A stretch of 64,000 nt of DNA from Lepidonotus clava (GCA_936440205.1 OW387134.1:15726908-15790907); one strand, 5' to 3'; shown: positions 1-14,500, counted from the first letter of the stretch. Notes: generated by a model from the letters alone, not told the origin. Translations and numbers: made by a program.

Positions 1-1106
1 ACATCGTACACACGGTGACAAACAGCAAGAGTCCAGCCCTGTGTATGTAATTGGCATTAGCTACATTTGTCCGGTTCTCCATGTCGATTATCTCTCAGTC
101 TCGGTCACACCAGTTTAACATGTGTCTCCCTCCTGGCATGTTGTTTTCTCTATAATCTAAAAAAAACATGCGCAATCTCAAACACTGCATGTTAACCCTA
201 ACCATTATACCTGACCCAGTACCATCACTTGTACCAATTACCATTACTATATGCATTGTCCTCTCTATCCTTTGGAAAAAATTATGTCAGATTGTATTCA
301 AATAGGACCTTCCATTGATGTTTAACGCATCAATGTGTGTGAAGGGGGGGGGGGAGGCTAAACTGTTGATTCGCTACAGAGGGCGAATAGAAAAAAATCG
401 GATAATAACTGGGGTCAGGGAGCAAGCAACTTAACCAGAACATCATTGGACTCCCTGATGATTTTTTTGCTTTAACGTGAGAAAAAATGCAGAAACTGGG
501 CAAATATATATTATGACACAGGATAAAAGGACGTAATAACCAGTTCATTAAACATTTAAGGATAGACATCAGTGCTTGGGGCGTGAATAGTGTGGCTTCC
601 TTAAATTTCAATCACACGATTTGTTTTTAGTTGTGAACTTGCCCGTTTTTTTGCCGTTTTTGATCATAAAACAAAAACTAAGACCTAAATAAAAGAAAAT
701 CTGAGACATGCTTCCCGACATCTGAATGTCATGGAGGTGTATATGAAAAATTAGTTATGTAGGTTGAGTATTAACCAAGATATAAATGTTCCAAAAATAA
801 GAGTAAAAAAAAATTAAATTGATAAAATCTCAGTTTTGAATTCCTCAATAATTCTATAGTAGGGCCTATGCATTGATCATAGCAAAATTAAGGAATTCAT
901 AGATGATTTCATGAATCGACCGCTGACTACTGGTGTCTATCCTTAACATCTGCCGCTATAAAATGTTGTATCAGTGAACAGATGACTCAGCCAATAGGTT
1001 TCTATAATGCTACTATCATGCTAATAGTATTGTAATAATTGGACATCCTTATGCGACCTCTAGTGACATGTGCGGATACAATAGCTCTGACAGGCCTGCT
1101 CTTACC

Positions 1107-1402
1107 AGAGACATTGTATGTATATATAGGATATAGAGACTGGAAAGCTTCTCTTTGGGCCTATGTGCTCATTCCCCTAGTGGCCAGTTGGAACCAACCC
1201 TGTCAACCATGACCATGGTCTGAAAATTACCAATGCATTTTTAGAATGGCAGGTGGCACCTAACAGGTCATTTTTACCACAGGCATAATGGTCAATCCAA
1301 ATCCAATCCAACCAGCACCTAGGTGGCAGGCCAGTAGTGCATTTAGGTTTACCCCAGGCTTTCCAGTCTTGATATATCCTATATATACATACAAGGTCTC
1401 TG
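1107..1402. repeat. Foldback repeat with about 40-bp inverted arms
   Basis: The arm at about 1107-1148 (agagac, then ttgtatgtatatatagg, then gactggaaagc) recurs as its reverse complement at about 1358-1402 with only a few differences. The roughly 210 bp between the arms has no coding content. This looks like a foldback or MITE-like non-autonomous DNA element. I cannot see a clear target-site duplication. Confidence 0.6.
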
Positions 1403-2446
1403 CTCTTCCATGTCAAATAAAAGCTGTGAACAGCTTTGTTGTTCTATCTTTCATTCCAATATTGTGAACAAGTCTAAGATTGAAATTTGAGAAGGGGAGC
1501 ATAGAGAAGAAAGTAGAATATGCTAATTTCTCTCTTGAAAATGCACAGGCAAATTGCAGAATCATAAGGTATTGTAACAATTGTATTTCTCTAAACTTTG
1601 AAGTTGTATACTTATGTTATATTCACTGGAAAATCTTACCTGTAAGAAGTGATTTTCAATGAAAAAGAAAGACGTTGCTGGAATAATTACTGTTTGATGT
1701 AAGTAATATGCTGAATCGTTTATGAATGTATAAAGGTCGTTGTGAACGTTGTATGTGCTATTCGCTTTCATTTTAGGTTTGAATGTGTAATCAACATACA
1801 TGCGGGGGGCATATTTGGGAAAAGGTACCTATTGACGTATTTGGCCACCCTGTGGCCACTGATGTCCTCAACGCACGACATAACGGTTAATCATTTCAAA
1901 GATTATGAAATGCACTTAACTAGAAGGCAGAATTCCACGGATTGAACTCACCCAGACGCTTCCTGCAACTGATAAAGGCACTTTGTCTTTTGCCGCATTA
2001 GGCCCATGTTGCTTTGCTCAAAGTATGGCCCTAACCTTTATTACCAGTTTGATGATTTATGTTGAACGCACGTTGGGTGACCTTATGAAATAAATTCTTA
2101 CGAGATTAACATTTCCCCGTACGGAGAAGTGATAATATATACAATACAGTAACACTTCTCGCATAATCTACTACATAATACCAACACTTTCCCATTGCCT
2201 AGAGACAAAGTAGGCCTATATCCTGAAATGCCCCAGGACCATTTCATCGACATTCGGGCCACCAAGCTAAATCTTTTAAAAGTTATGTACGTGTATCAGT
2301 CAATCATCACCATCCACGACTCGTCCAACTTTCACGATACTTAAATTTTCCTGTAAGGCCTACTTTTTTCTGACAGCCGCACTCAATGTTCCCAATAAAA
2401 AAGACTAAATGTTATCCCTGAGCCCCAGTGGCCAATGTTTACTGAG

Positions 2447-2593
2447 CAGGAACGGATTTAGAGGGGCCCCCTGATTATTGCCAAATTCAAATCGTTTTAA
2501 TGTTAAATTCTAGGGGATGGATGAACCGCCTCTAATGTGTACATATGCCCCCCCCCCCCCCACCATCACACATACACTCCGAATCCGTCCCTG
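2447..2593. repeat. Small inverted-repeat element, 147 bp
   Basis: The ends cagg-a-acggatt (from 2447) and aatccgtccctg (to 2593) are 12-bp inverted repeats with one mismatch. The body includes a run of C. Ends of the form CAGGGACGGATT are seen in short non-autonomous DNA transposons of marine invertebrates, but I cannot assign a superfamily and the flanks match only partly. Confidence 0.4.
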
Positions 2594-2617
2594 TTAATGG
2601 ACCAAGATTACAGACTC

Positions 2618-3311
2618 GGGGGCGTTTCACACTAGCCAAATTGTTATTGTAATCTGAGATACAATCTTATATCAATATTAATGACCCTTTTTGTTTCTCA
2701 GTAAGGTTATTTTTTGTGTGTAAATTTTATGGTTTTGGATAATGTGACTACTTATTGAGCAGTTTAAAACTGTTTCACACAATAGTTCTTTTTTTGGTGA
2801 AATTTTAAGATAAGATCTTAAGTGTAATGCTGCTCATGCCTATCATTACTTTTAGGATTGTGGAAATAAAGCTTTTAGTAGATGGCATATTATCCCACAG
2901 TGGTGGGAAATACAAAGCTCATAATGAATATACATATCTAACCAAGAATGTACAAATAAACAGTATGAATTCATGATAGAAAATTCAATTATCACTATAT
3001 GGAACAGTTGTATCAAGAAAGATAATAGTTTTCCACATGAATTCCAATCTTAAATACATTTTCTATATTGTCATATTCATACAAGGGTTATATTAAACAA
3101 TATCTACTTATATATTTGTATGAATGATATCCAATTGATTTTCGTTCATATAAGGGCTGGCATGTCCTTCAGGTAAAGGTTATTTTGTCTGTAGTAAGTG
3201 CTAAGATAAAATGTTTCAGATATGACCCCATGTGTAGAACAGATGGTCGTCAATGGAGCATCTTATCTTAGCACTTGAGATCTTAAATATGGCATAGTAT
3301 GAAACGCCCCC
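2618..3311. mobile_element. MITE-like element, 694 bp, with about 21-bp terminal inverted repeats
   Basis: The left end gggggcgtttcacactagcc and the right end ggcatagtatgaaacgccccc are inverted repeats with two mismatches. The interior is AT-rich without a transposase frame, and shows further internal complementarity (words like aagataagatctta and tcttatcttagcac). This fits a non-autonomous DNA transposon. No unambiguous target-site duplication is visible, so the exact ends could be a few bases off. Confidence 0.6.
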
Positions 3312-4372
3312 TATATCTCGACATGTCGCCTTTGATGGTATACAAAAGAAGGTGCCACGTTTCCTTTCTACTAGGATCAATCACCTACACCCTGGTGGTA
3401 GGCCATAGTTACACAGTGCTTATATTTGTTTTACTTCGTGCATAGAGGACGTCCTGGCGTCCTTCACCATCTTATAATATTGATATAACATTAACCTCTC
3501 TATAAATGGACAGTTTTTGGTTGTGTGCCATCAACAACGACCCTAAATATTGTGGTTTCTTATTGATACAAGTGTTACTTCATCATGCATAACGTGTATT
3601 GTTGAAATAGTCACATGCCCAAACGGCTTGCCAATCATCTTTATTTCCTGTTTGATTAGGTAATTCTTTTGTGTTATTATTCGATAACACCTACATAACT
3701 GATTATCTAATTCTTGATTGTAATTGTAAAAACGGCAGGGCGGTAAGCTGGAAGCTGGAAAGCCACCAATAATGTTTTATTTACTATACAAAGCCAACGT
3801 GTGGTGGGGACGGTGGTCCGTTGGTACCCCCCACCACCCGGGGTGTAACTATTTGAAGCTTCCTCCCAGGCCCCGTTACATTCGTGAATTCACGCGCTGA
3901 TGTTGGCATGGGGCACAGATTATTAGGTGTTAATCTAGTTAGTCCACTTGCAATAATCCGTAAAGTCGACCCCCTACAGATCAAAATGTAATAATCTACC
4001 CTGAACGTTGGCAGGAAAGTGTGTGGGCACGTCCACATTCTAGCCCATGGGACCTAGATCAAAATAATCTTGATATGTCTGATCACCGGATTTACGGATC
4101 ACAATTTTTACAATATTATCTAAGATTTGAATATACCCGCCCAAATCTCTTTGGATTAATTTTCAAGTGTACAATTTCTTGTGAAAATAGTTATCTCTAC
4201 ATCAGTAATATAAACATGTGTATTATAGTAATAAAACAGAACAACCGAGTGTCAAAGTTACCAGAATGTTGTAAAAGAACATTGGCTCAATAATTATGTT
4301 AATCCTTTGATCGAGAATATCCGCTAACATATTACTGCCCGATTATGACCATAATCCATAATCCAGCTAGAG

Positions 4373-4470
4373 TACAGTAGCCCAATAAAACAATAACATA
4401 ATCCAGTGTACAATAGCACAATAAAACAATAATAATCCAGTGTACAGTGGCCCAATAAAAACAATAACAG
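4373..4470. repeat. Short tandem repeat, unit about 36 bp, nearly 3 copies
   Basis: The unit reads roughly tacagtagcccaataaaac followed by aataacataatccagtg, and recurs starting near 4373, 4409 and 4443 with small changes. It carries no coding signal. Confidence 0.6.
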
Positions 4471-5221
4471 TTCGTAGTTCGGACCAGAGCTTCATAATTA
4501 TGTATACACAAAGCACATACTTGAATACTATATATTTGATGCATGTCTGATGCTCATGTGAAAAGGTATGGTTATCAAGTAATTACCAAAAGATATTCGT
4601 GGTTTTGATTCCGGAATGATAACACCAAGGGAAATACACTTTATTGTGTTCAATTTGTTTTTTTTTAAATTTGAAGATCATGAAATTTTCACTTCTACAC
4701 GTGAAAACTTTCGAAAATGGTGCATCCAAACAAGAAGAAATTTTGTCCGTTTTCAGAACAGACCGAAATTTCACTATCAATTACTATAATCATGGGGTGA
4801 CATCTATGTTCAAAGCATCCACGTCAGGTGATGTTGAACTGTTGTCCGATCATAGCTCAACGTCTATATATGTATGAAGTTTTCCTTGTCATTTAAAGTT
4901 TACTGTTTGATGGGAACAATCTTCCTTTTATTCATCCTATAAGGTAGTTCTGCCTTTAAGAACAATAGCAACTCAATCATAAGAGGATTGTAGTTCATTA
5001 GTTCCCCTTCTCAAATCATTACAATGCAAGGTCCAGGTTCAGGTACAAGGTGGTGATAGTTCCACTCGGTTCACATGTACTAATGTACCAAATTCTACAA
5101 ACAGTCCTCACCAAAGGTTATCCAACTTTACCAAGTTTTAACTTCAAATGTATGTAGTGTCTGCATTGTCTTACATGCACACTTTGATGAGAAGGGTGTT
5201 TGGACCGAAGTAAGATAGTAC

Positions 5222-5760
5222 TGAATTATAGAGAGTTAATTATCTGTTGTATATGGTGTATGTAAATAGTGTAGTTAATTATAGATAATACCTAGCTCCA
5301 AACGCAGTCTCCTCCTCCTTCGACTGCTGTTGTCCAATACATAATCATAGTTCCAACATCATGTAAGACGTAGCACTCGCGTGAAAGGTTGTTCTTTATT
5401 AATATTCTCCTGTGTATTGCCATTCCATGACACGATCTCAATTGACAATGATCAGCTCCAAGGAAGGAATCCCCTCAAACACATTCAGTCACCGCTCCTG
5501 CCTTCTAACACAGTCTGACTGCCTCTATTCCAAACAACAGGACTCAGCTTCTAAGACCTAACCTTTCCAGGATGGTTACTCACTCATTGTTCATCAGATT
5601 CTGACTGGCTAGAGCAGTGTAAACTCCTTTAGTATGATACGTCACACTTTGACTCTTCCTTAAATCCCCTACTTTGACAGAGTTATGACTCTTAACATGT
5701 GCGCTGTTCTAAAGCTAACGCTATCAACCCTACACGAGCATGGACTGGTCACCCGCGTCA
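5222..5760 (-). repeat. Solo LTR, second family, 539 bp
   Basis: The segment starts TGAATTATAG and ends CGCGTCA (TG...CA form) and is flanked on both sides by the 4-bp direct repeat gtac (5218-5221 and 5761-5764). On the minus strand it has an AATAAA poly(A) signal from ttctttattaat near 5393-5402, so it most likely reads on the minus strand. Its sequence is not the 619-bp LTR found elsewhere in the window, though the 4-bp duplication size and TG/CA ends agree. No internal coding region adjoins it, so it is read as the residue of LTR-LTR recombination. Confidence 0.6.
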
Positions 5761-5764
5761 GTAC

Positions 5765-8539
5765 AGTACACTGTATGTTAATTAGAGATGACAGACATTA
5801 ATGAGCATCACTGGCTCTTGGTTACATTACATTAACATTACCTCCCTTTTGTTTGGGTATACATAAGTCAATCCATGTACATTAGTACAATATTAAGTTT
5901 TATCAATCTATCCAAGTAAGTCAACAATTGAAACATTTCAGAGAATGTTGAGATTGTAAGTCAGACATGTAGAGTTCCAAGGGTACAAGTTAAGGACAGT
6001 GGTCAGCAATGGATGTGAACAGATATTGTGCTGATGTGATTGTCAGTCCACTACTCAGTATCTTAGTTAGCTTTAGTTGTGAAGCTAGGATCGTTGGATC
6101 GTCATATTTTGTGAGTGAGAATTTTCACAGTGAAAGTTGCTCTTAGAATCCCCAGTCAAGATGTCTCTTATGTCTGATGCAAATGTAAGCCGGTTCTTGG
6201 CCTTTCCTTCACACTAGTATAGTATAACAGGCATTACATACTATTTCTTTTGCTCAAACCCAAATAAGGGTTGGGTAATGCATTCCTGTACGTTATTGTA
6301 GAGATCCCTCAGCTGTGTCAACTGCCAGAGTGCACATTGCAGTCTTCATTTTTAGGCCTACATGTAAATGGATATTGGTGGAAGGGTAACCTGTTACAGT
6401 GGTGGATAAGGAACATCTGTGTTAGTGATTGTATAATATCAAAGCTCCTTTTCATTTTTAGTTCAGCCTCTCTCTGGGTCTGGCCATTCCATGTGGAATG
6501 AAAGAATGGGGACTTGGGTATGGATGCTTGCTCGAGATTCGGGCTCGGGTTCGGGGTTGCAGCCAAAGTGCAAAAGTATCAAGTGAGTCTGTGTCTCCAA
6601 GTTGAGTCTCATGCATGAAGATGGTTAGAACAGTGTGTCATTGTCGAAGGTAGCTAATGAACTCCGGTGAATTTAAGACAGAGGGGGGAAGGGTTTCATA
6701 CTTTACTAGCTAAAAGGCATTACGAGCCCAATGGTCACTCCAATCTTCATGCAGTCGTTCTACTGGTCTATTCATGCCCCTAGCTGGTAACTGATCTTTG
6801 GGTTGTCACCAATAAAAATAAAGGGGTGGTAGGATGTTGGCCAGCCGCCTGATGCCTCATTCTCCGTGCCTTTCCATATCATAAGGCAATTCCTGGTCAC
6901 CATGGTCTTCATTCTCGTGTCCCGATTTGCCTATATTTTCTAAATCCAATCGTCCTGTGCTAACCCTTAACTAGGCCTATTTTTGTCCTTCGTTCCCCAT
7001 TTTCTCTAATTATTCTAAGCCCTGAGATGGCTCCAACCAAGGAAGAAAGAGGTGTGAACACACTGAGTACCCTAAAGGGACTGCATCTCTCTGCATTATA
7101 TCGCAACAACTTCAACCCCATTGGTCAGTTAAGATGGTCTCGTTGACCTTTACAGAGGTCACTTCCAGTTACATTCTTCTTAATTTTTTGTGCTATAATT
7201 ATCAGATTTCTTACCAACATGTTTCTTCTCATGCCACTCTGCACTTTTCATTTCTAGAAGCTTAACAATATGTCTTGACAATCCAAGTCTGGGCACTTAT
7301 TCCGAATCTTTTATTGATGATTATTGCTTAACTTACATGCTTTGAAAACTCGTGCACTTGAATTGCAAAGTGATATCTGATTTATCACAATAGCAATGTT
7401 ACTGTATTGAGTGAAGTGCTTACCTTCTTGGTGTGATTATTTGTGTGATAAGTGTGACACCTGATGGCCTGTCATTTCAAATGTTTTAGCATTACTGTCT
7501 GATATATTAATTGCAACTTTGTACTTACTGTATAGATATCATTACAATGTATAATCTATCACAACCTATATGGAAGAACAATTTATGTAAATTGAGTATA
7601 GTTAAATAACAAAAATAAATTGTGACTGGTGAGCTTTGGATCAAATAAACCCAAATCCTCTAATAAGTGCATGCCCTCATTTGTTCTGGGTGAACAACTG
7701 GAATGGAGATGAAGAAGAAAAACAAAACCAGACATCACTGATATGAATTAACAACTGCGACAAAAAGGAATATGTTGAGCTAGTAAATAACGCCATATTT
7801 AGTTCATAATTAATTTATATTATCTTGGACCAGTCCTTCAGAATTCCAACGAAAACTATAGTGTCATTCGGAAACAGACGTCGACCTTCTGTGACTGACT
7901 CTTGTCAAGTTTAGTTCATAAGCGGTTTACACTGTGTCCCCAGACCCTGAGTCGAAAGCATACGCACTGATTTAAAACTTATAGGATTGCATTATCCGCG
8001 CTTCATTAGAGCAAAAGAAACGGTCAAATACAAACTCAACTGTAAACTGTCACATTGTTGGGAAATCAAAGCTATTCGCGCTTTCTTCAAATTTTCACCC
8101 CGAAAATGTTACGATACATATATATGCAATCAGGAATGTGAATAGGACTGAGAAATTGCCCTCTAGTTACGGGGCTTCAACTGCCTTTATTATCTTTGGG
8201 CAACTGTTGTATACCTTTGGTGTTTGGTGAGACTTTGTTCTCGAGAGGAGTTATTTTCATAGGTTTCAATAGTATATGTAAGTGTACTACTCTTGCGCAC
8301 ACAAAATGCGCCGCACCCACCGCAACTCTGGAAAAGGTCCAATTAAAGAGGTATTGAAAGGTTTGGATTGGCTGTTGCTCTGACTTGCTACTATTATTCA
8401 ATTCCAAGCAGGTTGTCCACAGATCACACTTTGCGTCCAGGCCATTGGAGAAAAGCTGCTGAACCTTTCATTTGAGCCGTGAAGCGTGAGCGACACCCGT
8501 CGCTGTTTGAGTCCTATAGGAGTTCTTTCTACCTCAAAG
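5765..8539. other. Non-coding region upstream of the receptor gene
   Basis: No gene is recognised. Short open frames (for example 6271-6501 on plus and 6318-6566 on minus) overlap each other on opposite strands and have no family features. The promoter of the receptor gene should lie in the last few hundred bases, but no clear TATA box or initiator is visible. Confidence 0.5.
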
Positions 8540-11500
8540 ATGGCGATTGTTTTAAAATCTAGCATTTTCGCTCTATTATTTATGGTACTATATTGGGAGG
8601 CCGGTAAGTACAAATTTGAAGGAGGTCAGCTTTATCAGTTTTTAGTCAATTTGGTCTGTGCTCTTTGGGCAACATTGGAATGATAGAGAGCGTATTGTTC
8701 TATTTATCTGAACATCATTATGTGAACCTTTGGAGTATACCTTTCCATCATAATCTAATCATAATGTTAACGTACGTTGGCTCAATTAGCAAAAGGTCGC
8801 CAATGCTCCAGGCGATTTCATATAGACAAGCAGATTGTGCTATAGATGAAATACGAATTGAGCCGTTTTCCCATCAACAAAAGTAGAATGTTCCTGAAAA
8901 TGACTGAGGATATTCTTACAAATCAGTCAATTTATTTATGTACCACATGTATAAAAGAAATGAGTCGCAATGAATTGATATGTTCGGTTGTTCGTATACC
9001 TCTTTGGTATCAAGATCAGATAAACTAAATCCCCATATACACACTGGCCGTTCTTACCGCCGACCGGCATGCAGTCGATGACAGAATCGCGGGTCAAGTC
9101 GCCAGGCAACTGCAATATTTAGCAATTTGATATTTTGTCTGCCCATTTTACTGGCGATTTCAACAGTGATCTCATCTCTGGTCACCAGTTGCCCATTATG
9201 TGTGCCCATACAAAAAGAGTTTTGGGGGCACAGATCACCAGGAGTGACCAATTGTTCCACCATCACTCTATACACCCGTCGCCAGTCGCTGGTAACATCA
9301 CCTAGTGGGTAGGGGGCTTTAAAGTTGTTACCAGTAGAATTTGTTTTCACAATAATGCTGAGAATATTGTCACACATTTTATTCCAGAGAGTCTGAGCAA
9401 TGAACAACAAATCTACAATAGCATCTTCAGTGGATACTCAACGGAACTGCGGCCCGTTTTAAATTCTTCTGAGGCGGTTACAGTTAACCTCAAATTCGAG
9501 CTTACTAAGATCAGGGAAATTGTAAGTACATGTACTTGTGACCAATCATGCCTGGGGAATGGTACCATTCCACAAAAAGTTTATTTTATTACATAAACCA
9601 GATGCGTACAAAAATGATTATGTCTTTGTACTGTACACGGGGTATCAAAAGTGTGCGTATACACCCTTTGAACCTGCGACAGGTATATCAGTTCCCATTT
9701 TAAAATAATTCACATCTGCATTGCACCAGGAAGTATCAACGACAATGATGTGATACTATGGATACTATGTGAGGTACCATCCTAAAGCCTAATTCAAAGG
9801 GAACGTATTGGTGAAAACTACTTTAGAATTGCTTAAGAATTTATGGACCTATCAGAGAACAGTATACATACTGACAATTTTGTGCACACATTGCAAGTTA
9901 TGAAAAAGATATTTGATAATGCTATTTGCGCACAAATTCAAAGTTATTCCTGACACTTGCGCACAGCAGGCCCGTAGTCGGAGGAGGGGGGGGGGGGGGG
10001 GGGGGTCGGAGGGTTCGTAGTGCTTGAAATTGACCAAATTCCCCCATTACTAAAAATAACGAAACCCCCTCTAAATAAGGCTAGCTACGGGTCTGCACAG
10101 TTTTTATAGAATTGCCCGGGAACTAGGACTACATTAACTAATTTGCAGCTATTTTAGTTAAAAGACTGATTGTTAAAGTTATTTGAATAAAATGTTGGTA
10201 CAGTATTTGGGAGGGAGTGCATGCTATCTCTTTGTAACGACTGTATTTGTTTGGTTGCAGGACGAGGTCAAACAGATCTTGTACGTTGTGGGTTTTATGA
10301 TTGCCGTAAGTATGACATCGTGTTAGACGTTGATGAAGGAAACAAATCACTTTTACAAATATGTCGAAGCGTTGCATATTCTAAATAATCAATAAATTAA
10401 CATTAATTTTGTCCATCATCCTGTGGCTGGTTTTGGTATTTTCTTTTTAAAATGAGTATGCAAATATCTATAATCAGGGATTGCCACAACAATCAAACAA
10501 TTCATCTAAACATCATCTAAATGAAATAAAAGAAAGTCCGATCAATTAAATTTATCTTTCTAGTCGGGCTCGGTCTTTCTTACTGACCTATACTAAATCC
10601 GATGGGGTCTTTGGTGGGTCATACTGACACAAGTAAATTTTAGAGTGTCTCATGCCAAAAGTCACTGTATTCTTCTGTTCTTGCTGCCAATGTTGCTGTC
10701 TATAGCTTTGTCCCTGTGCCGTTTCGACTTGTGGGGTATAGGCCCTACTTTTTCATCGGCCATCGGGTGTTGAGACACTTTGTTTTATGCATCTAGCAAT
10801 TACTAACTAAAACATTTGGCTTCTCATAGCCATGATGTGATATTGTTATTAGAGACCATCTAGACGATACTATAAAATGTAGATACCCTTATGTCGTACA
10901 GGAATGGACCGACCAGTATCTACGCTGGAACGCTTCTGATTATGGTGGCATTGACAGATTGGTGGTTCCCGCATCAAAGCTCTGGTTACCAGATTTTGCA
11001 CTCGTCAACAGGTAATTAGAGCATTACATATCTGTAAATTATACTATGCTTATATATGTATACTCAAAACAAAATGTGTATGGCTGCGTTACAAATTAAT
11101 TTAAAAAAAAGGCCCATTTACCTGTAATATGGAAAATTCTCAACTGGAAGAAACCGACAAACCTTCTGCAGCGGATATGTTTGAGGCTTTTAGTCCTACT
11201 TCAATCTCCCAAGAAGGTTTTCGTGCATTTCATACCAGGATAATACTGCATGAATATGCAATTTTGATCCCAACATGATATTGTTATGACATAGATTGAT
11301 AGTGCAAGCAACATCACAATCATTTTCATGAAAATTCGCATAGTGAAGCTCATTTCACGAAAATTAGGCAGATCAAAATACCTACACTCACACCTTCTCG
11401 GTATGACACCGCTCAGCATGAGACGGTGTCTGAGGGGTTTAAGGGGGGACAACGTGTATTTCATAATCAGCAAGGATCAACAGACAGTAAATGACCCATC

Positions 11501-14500
11501 GAGGGGAAAGTTAGTCCGAGATTCCTACTCATAGTTATACTGTTATTTAATAAGATACTAGTAAATTTGTGTAATAGTTTGTGTAGAATTGAAACCTCAA
11601 ACTAAAATCGTGGTATGGAAACTTTCTTTCCAGTAAATGAAATAAGGAAAGATCACATATGAAAAAACTTTTGAACATGAACTTATTGAGCGACATGTGT
11701 TATATAAATAAGATCTCTCGGTACGATGAAATGCAAAACATAATGTTTTGATTTGACAGCGCCGACACATTCTACCATTCTGAGTTCGTCGATGATTTCC
11801 GTGTACTGCTGTTAAACACTGGGAATGTCCGATGGTCATTTGGAGGGAACCTAGCGGTCAGCTGTGAACTCGAACTCACCTACTACCCGTTTGACCAACA
11901 GCTCTGCTTCCTGCAGATGGAGAACTGGCAGTACGACAAGACGGAGGTACGTCTGGTTTAATCTACGGTGGAATGTATTTAGGACGTATTACTCTCGAGA
12001 AATATAATCAATAGGTTAATTTGGCAGGTGGGACATAATCATATTGACGGCATTTTGCAAAAGAAAAGATTCATGTAAGTGTGTATTCCATTATACACAT
12101 GTGCTTTAAATATCTAAGAGAACAACTGCATTATCATGTGCAAAGAAGATTTGAACGGAAAAACAACGGCAACTCTGATGTTTATTACTAAATACAATTG
12201 ATATGCACACACACAAAAAGATTTGCAAAGTGTTAGAAATTAACGTGTAAACTAACTGCCATGGACCGTCGCTGGTCACTTCTCCCATCACCCATTATCT
12301 TTTGTCCTGCAGGTGGTGCTGCTGAACTCGACCAGTGAGATCGAGCAGGACGAGTTCCACAGAAACGGCCTGTGGACGGTGACCAAGACCACCTCTCATG
12401 GCGGCGACATCGTCCACGAGGCCTTTCCCGGACAGGCATTCCCCGTCGTCAGATTTGAAATTTTCCTGATGAGAAAACCAGGCTACGTTGGAGTGAACAT
12501 CCTCCTACCCTGCCTTCTGTTGGCAACGCTTGGTAAGGTCACAACATTGATTTAAAAAATATACTAAGACGGAGGTAATGTATAGCATAGCCTTCGTCTC
12601 CAAGGCGGTTTACAAGATTATAGGCCCTACAATATCCCAAGGAACCAATTGCAAATAAATCAATTTCCGAGGAAAGGATGTTTGTGGGCTACCCTTTACG
12701 TCAGCTACTGCACACAGATCTACCAATTGTCCCTGGGGCAAATTAAAGTGGTCAGGACATTTGATTGGATTTTCATGCAATTTGACCCAGGGTCAAACCA
12801 AAATGTAACTTTTTTCTATTTAGTTTTTTTTCTAATAAATCAATAAGCCTGTTAGTTTTGTTGATCTTTTCGAAAAACTTGAGATACTTTGGGCTATATA
12901 TTTTTTTGAGGGCCACCAATAAGACATAATTGAACTGTATAACGTGGCGCACAGGAACCCACAATAAAATCACTAGAAGTATGGGCTATAGGAATAGTAT
13001 GAGTAACTCGTAGCTGGAATGCCATCTGCTTTATGCTAACAGGGGTGGATCCAGGAATTTGAAAAAAAAGGGGGGGGGGCGTGCTATAGCTTACCATAAT
13101 CATAACGAGCACGAATTGTTTGCACCATTATACTAAGTTGCAATGTATATTCTCTTTATTTAGCTTTGATGGGCTTTTGGCTTCCCGTGGACTCTGGGGA
13201 GAAGGTGGGATTAGGAATCACCATCATTCTGGCCTTTGGTGTCTTTGCCTTGCTAGTTTCTCAGAATACACCTGCGACGTCTGACTCGTACCCTTTACTC
13301 AGTAAGTATCTCAAATGTTAAGTCTGTTCTTGTTTAAGAGACCCTCAATCAAAGCCATGATCAAATGACAGAGACTTAATAATCAATTCAATATCCGTTA
13401 CCTTTTTGATTAAGATAGACTATTGATGTCATTTAGGAATAAATCAACTTTGGAAACAGTTCGGCAACAAGTTATTGCGGGGATCCCTTATTCTGAAAAA
13501 GAGCCTTCAATACAATAATGTCATTCTATCTTCTTTCGTAAGTCATTACACCTCTACAAGATTTGTCTTTTAAGAACAGGTGATACAGTTTCTATATGTC
13601 CTTGATCCCTATGTTGCCTTGTCGAATTTAAGAAATAACAATATTTTACCGCCCTGTGGAAATTAAGAAATGATTATATCGCCTGTCGAATTTAAGAAAT
13701 TGTCAGGCTCCGCTAGGTGTACTATGTCCTAAAATCGAATATCGCATATTGTGAACGTATATATTTTCGCGCTGCTTAATTTTCGCACACCAAAGAATAA
13801 ATAGAATTTCCGCACACTCATAATTTATAGTTATTTCTATTTTTTCTATAATACTAATGAATTTCACTCACATAATATTTTCGCGCATTTACAGTGGTGC
13901 GCGAAATGCGCGAAAAATATGTACAGCGCGAAAATTAATACTTTTACAGTATCAGGCCTGAAAATATACATGTATGTAGACCTGTCAATTGAAGGGTCTA
14001 TCGGGCCATATCAAGATTAGCTAACCCCGTAAAACCTGGCACCGATCTCTTTAAGATTTACCCAAAGTCCCGTCAGTTTAAATTTAGGTACCTGAGTTTG
14101 TAAACACAATCGATTCACTTGCCGGTGTTTTCTTCCCACTTCAGCGGTATGGATGTGCGTCTTGATCTTCGTGACCTCCATTGACACAGTGATCAGCATT
14201 GCTGCCCTTTACTGCCATTTCCACTCACCCTCTCCGGTGCCCCGCCTTCAAAGGATAATGTTCTTTAAGTATTTAGCCCGAATCGTCTGTATGACGAACC
14301 AAGTGCCAGCGATGGACAAGGAAGAAGAAGTTATAGAAATTAAAAACGACAATATGAGTGTGTCCAGTATTGTAAAGGAACCTGTGAATGGGGAGGACGT
14401 AAGTGGCGAGGACTCTGGTCAGAAGAGTTTCTCAGATCAAATGCACCAAGTTGTTCAGCATCTTGGTATCATCACCAAATATATCAAGGAGAAGGAGGAG

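Larger units (their letters stand above)
1..5217. other. Non-coding AT-rich region with small repeats
   Basis: I see no convincing gene here. The open frames are short, lack consistent splice partners and show no recognisable family. The stretch contains several separately listed repeats: a foldback near 1.1-1.4 kb, two inverted-repeat elements near 2.4-3.3 kb and a short tandem repeat near 4.4 kb. Runs of G or C occur near 347 and 2,550. Confidence 0.6.

Noticed and set aside
4373-4470. Regularly spaced repeat that could suggest a CRISPR-like array
   Set aside because: It has only about three adjoining copies without spacers in a eukaryotic context; it is a plain tandem repeat.
9054-9410. 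118-aa minus-strand open frame between receptor exons 1 and 2
   Set aside because: It overlaps the start of receptor exon 2 on the opposite strand, shows no domain and has no splice partners.
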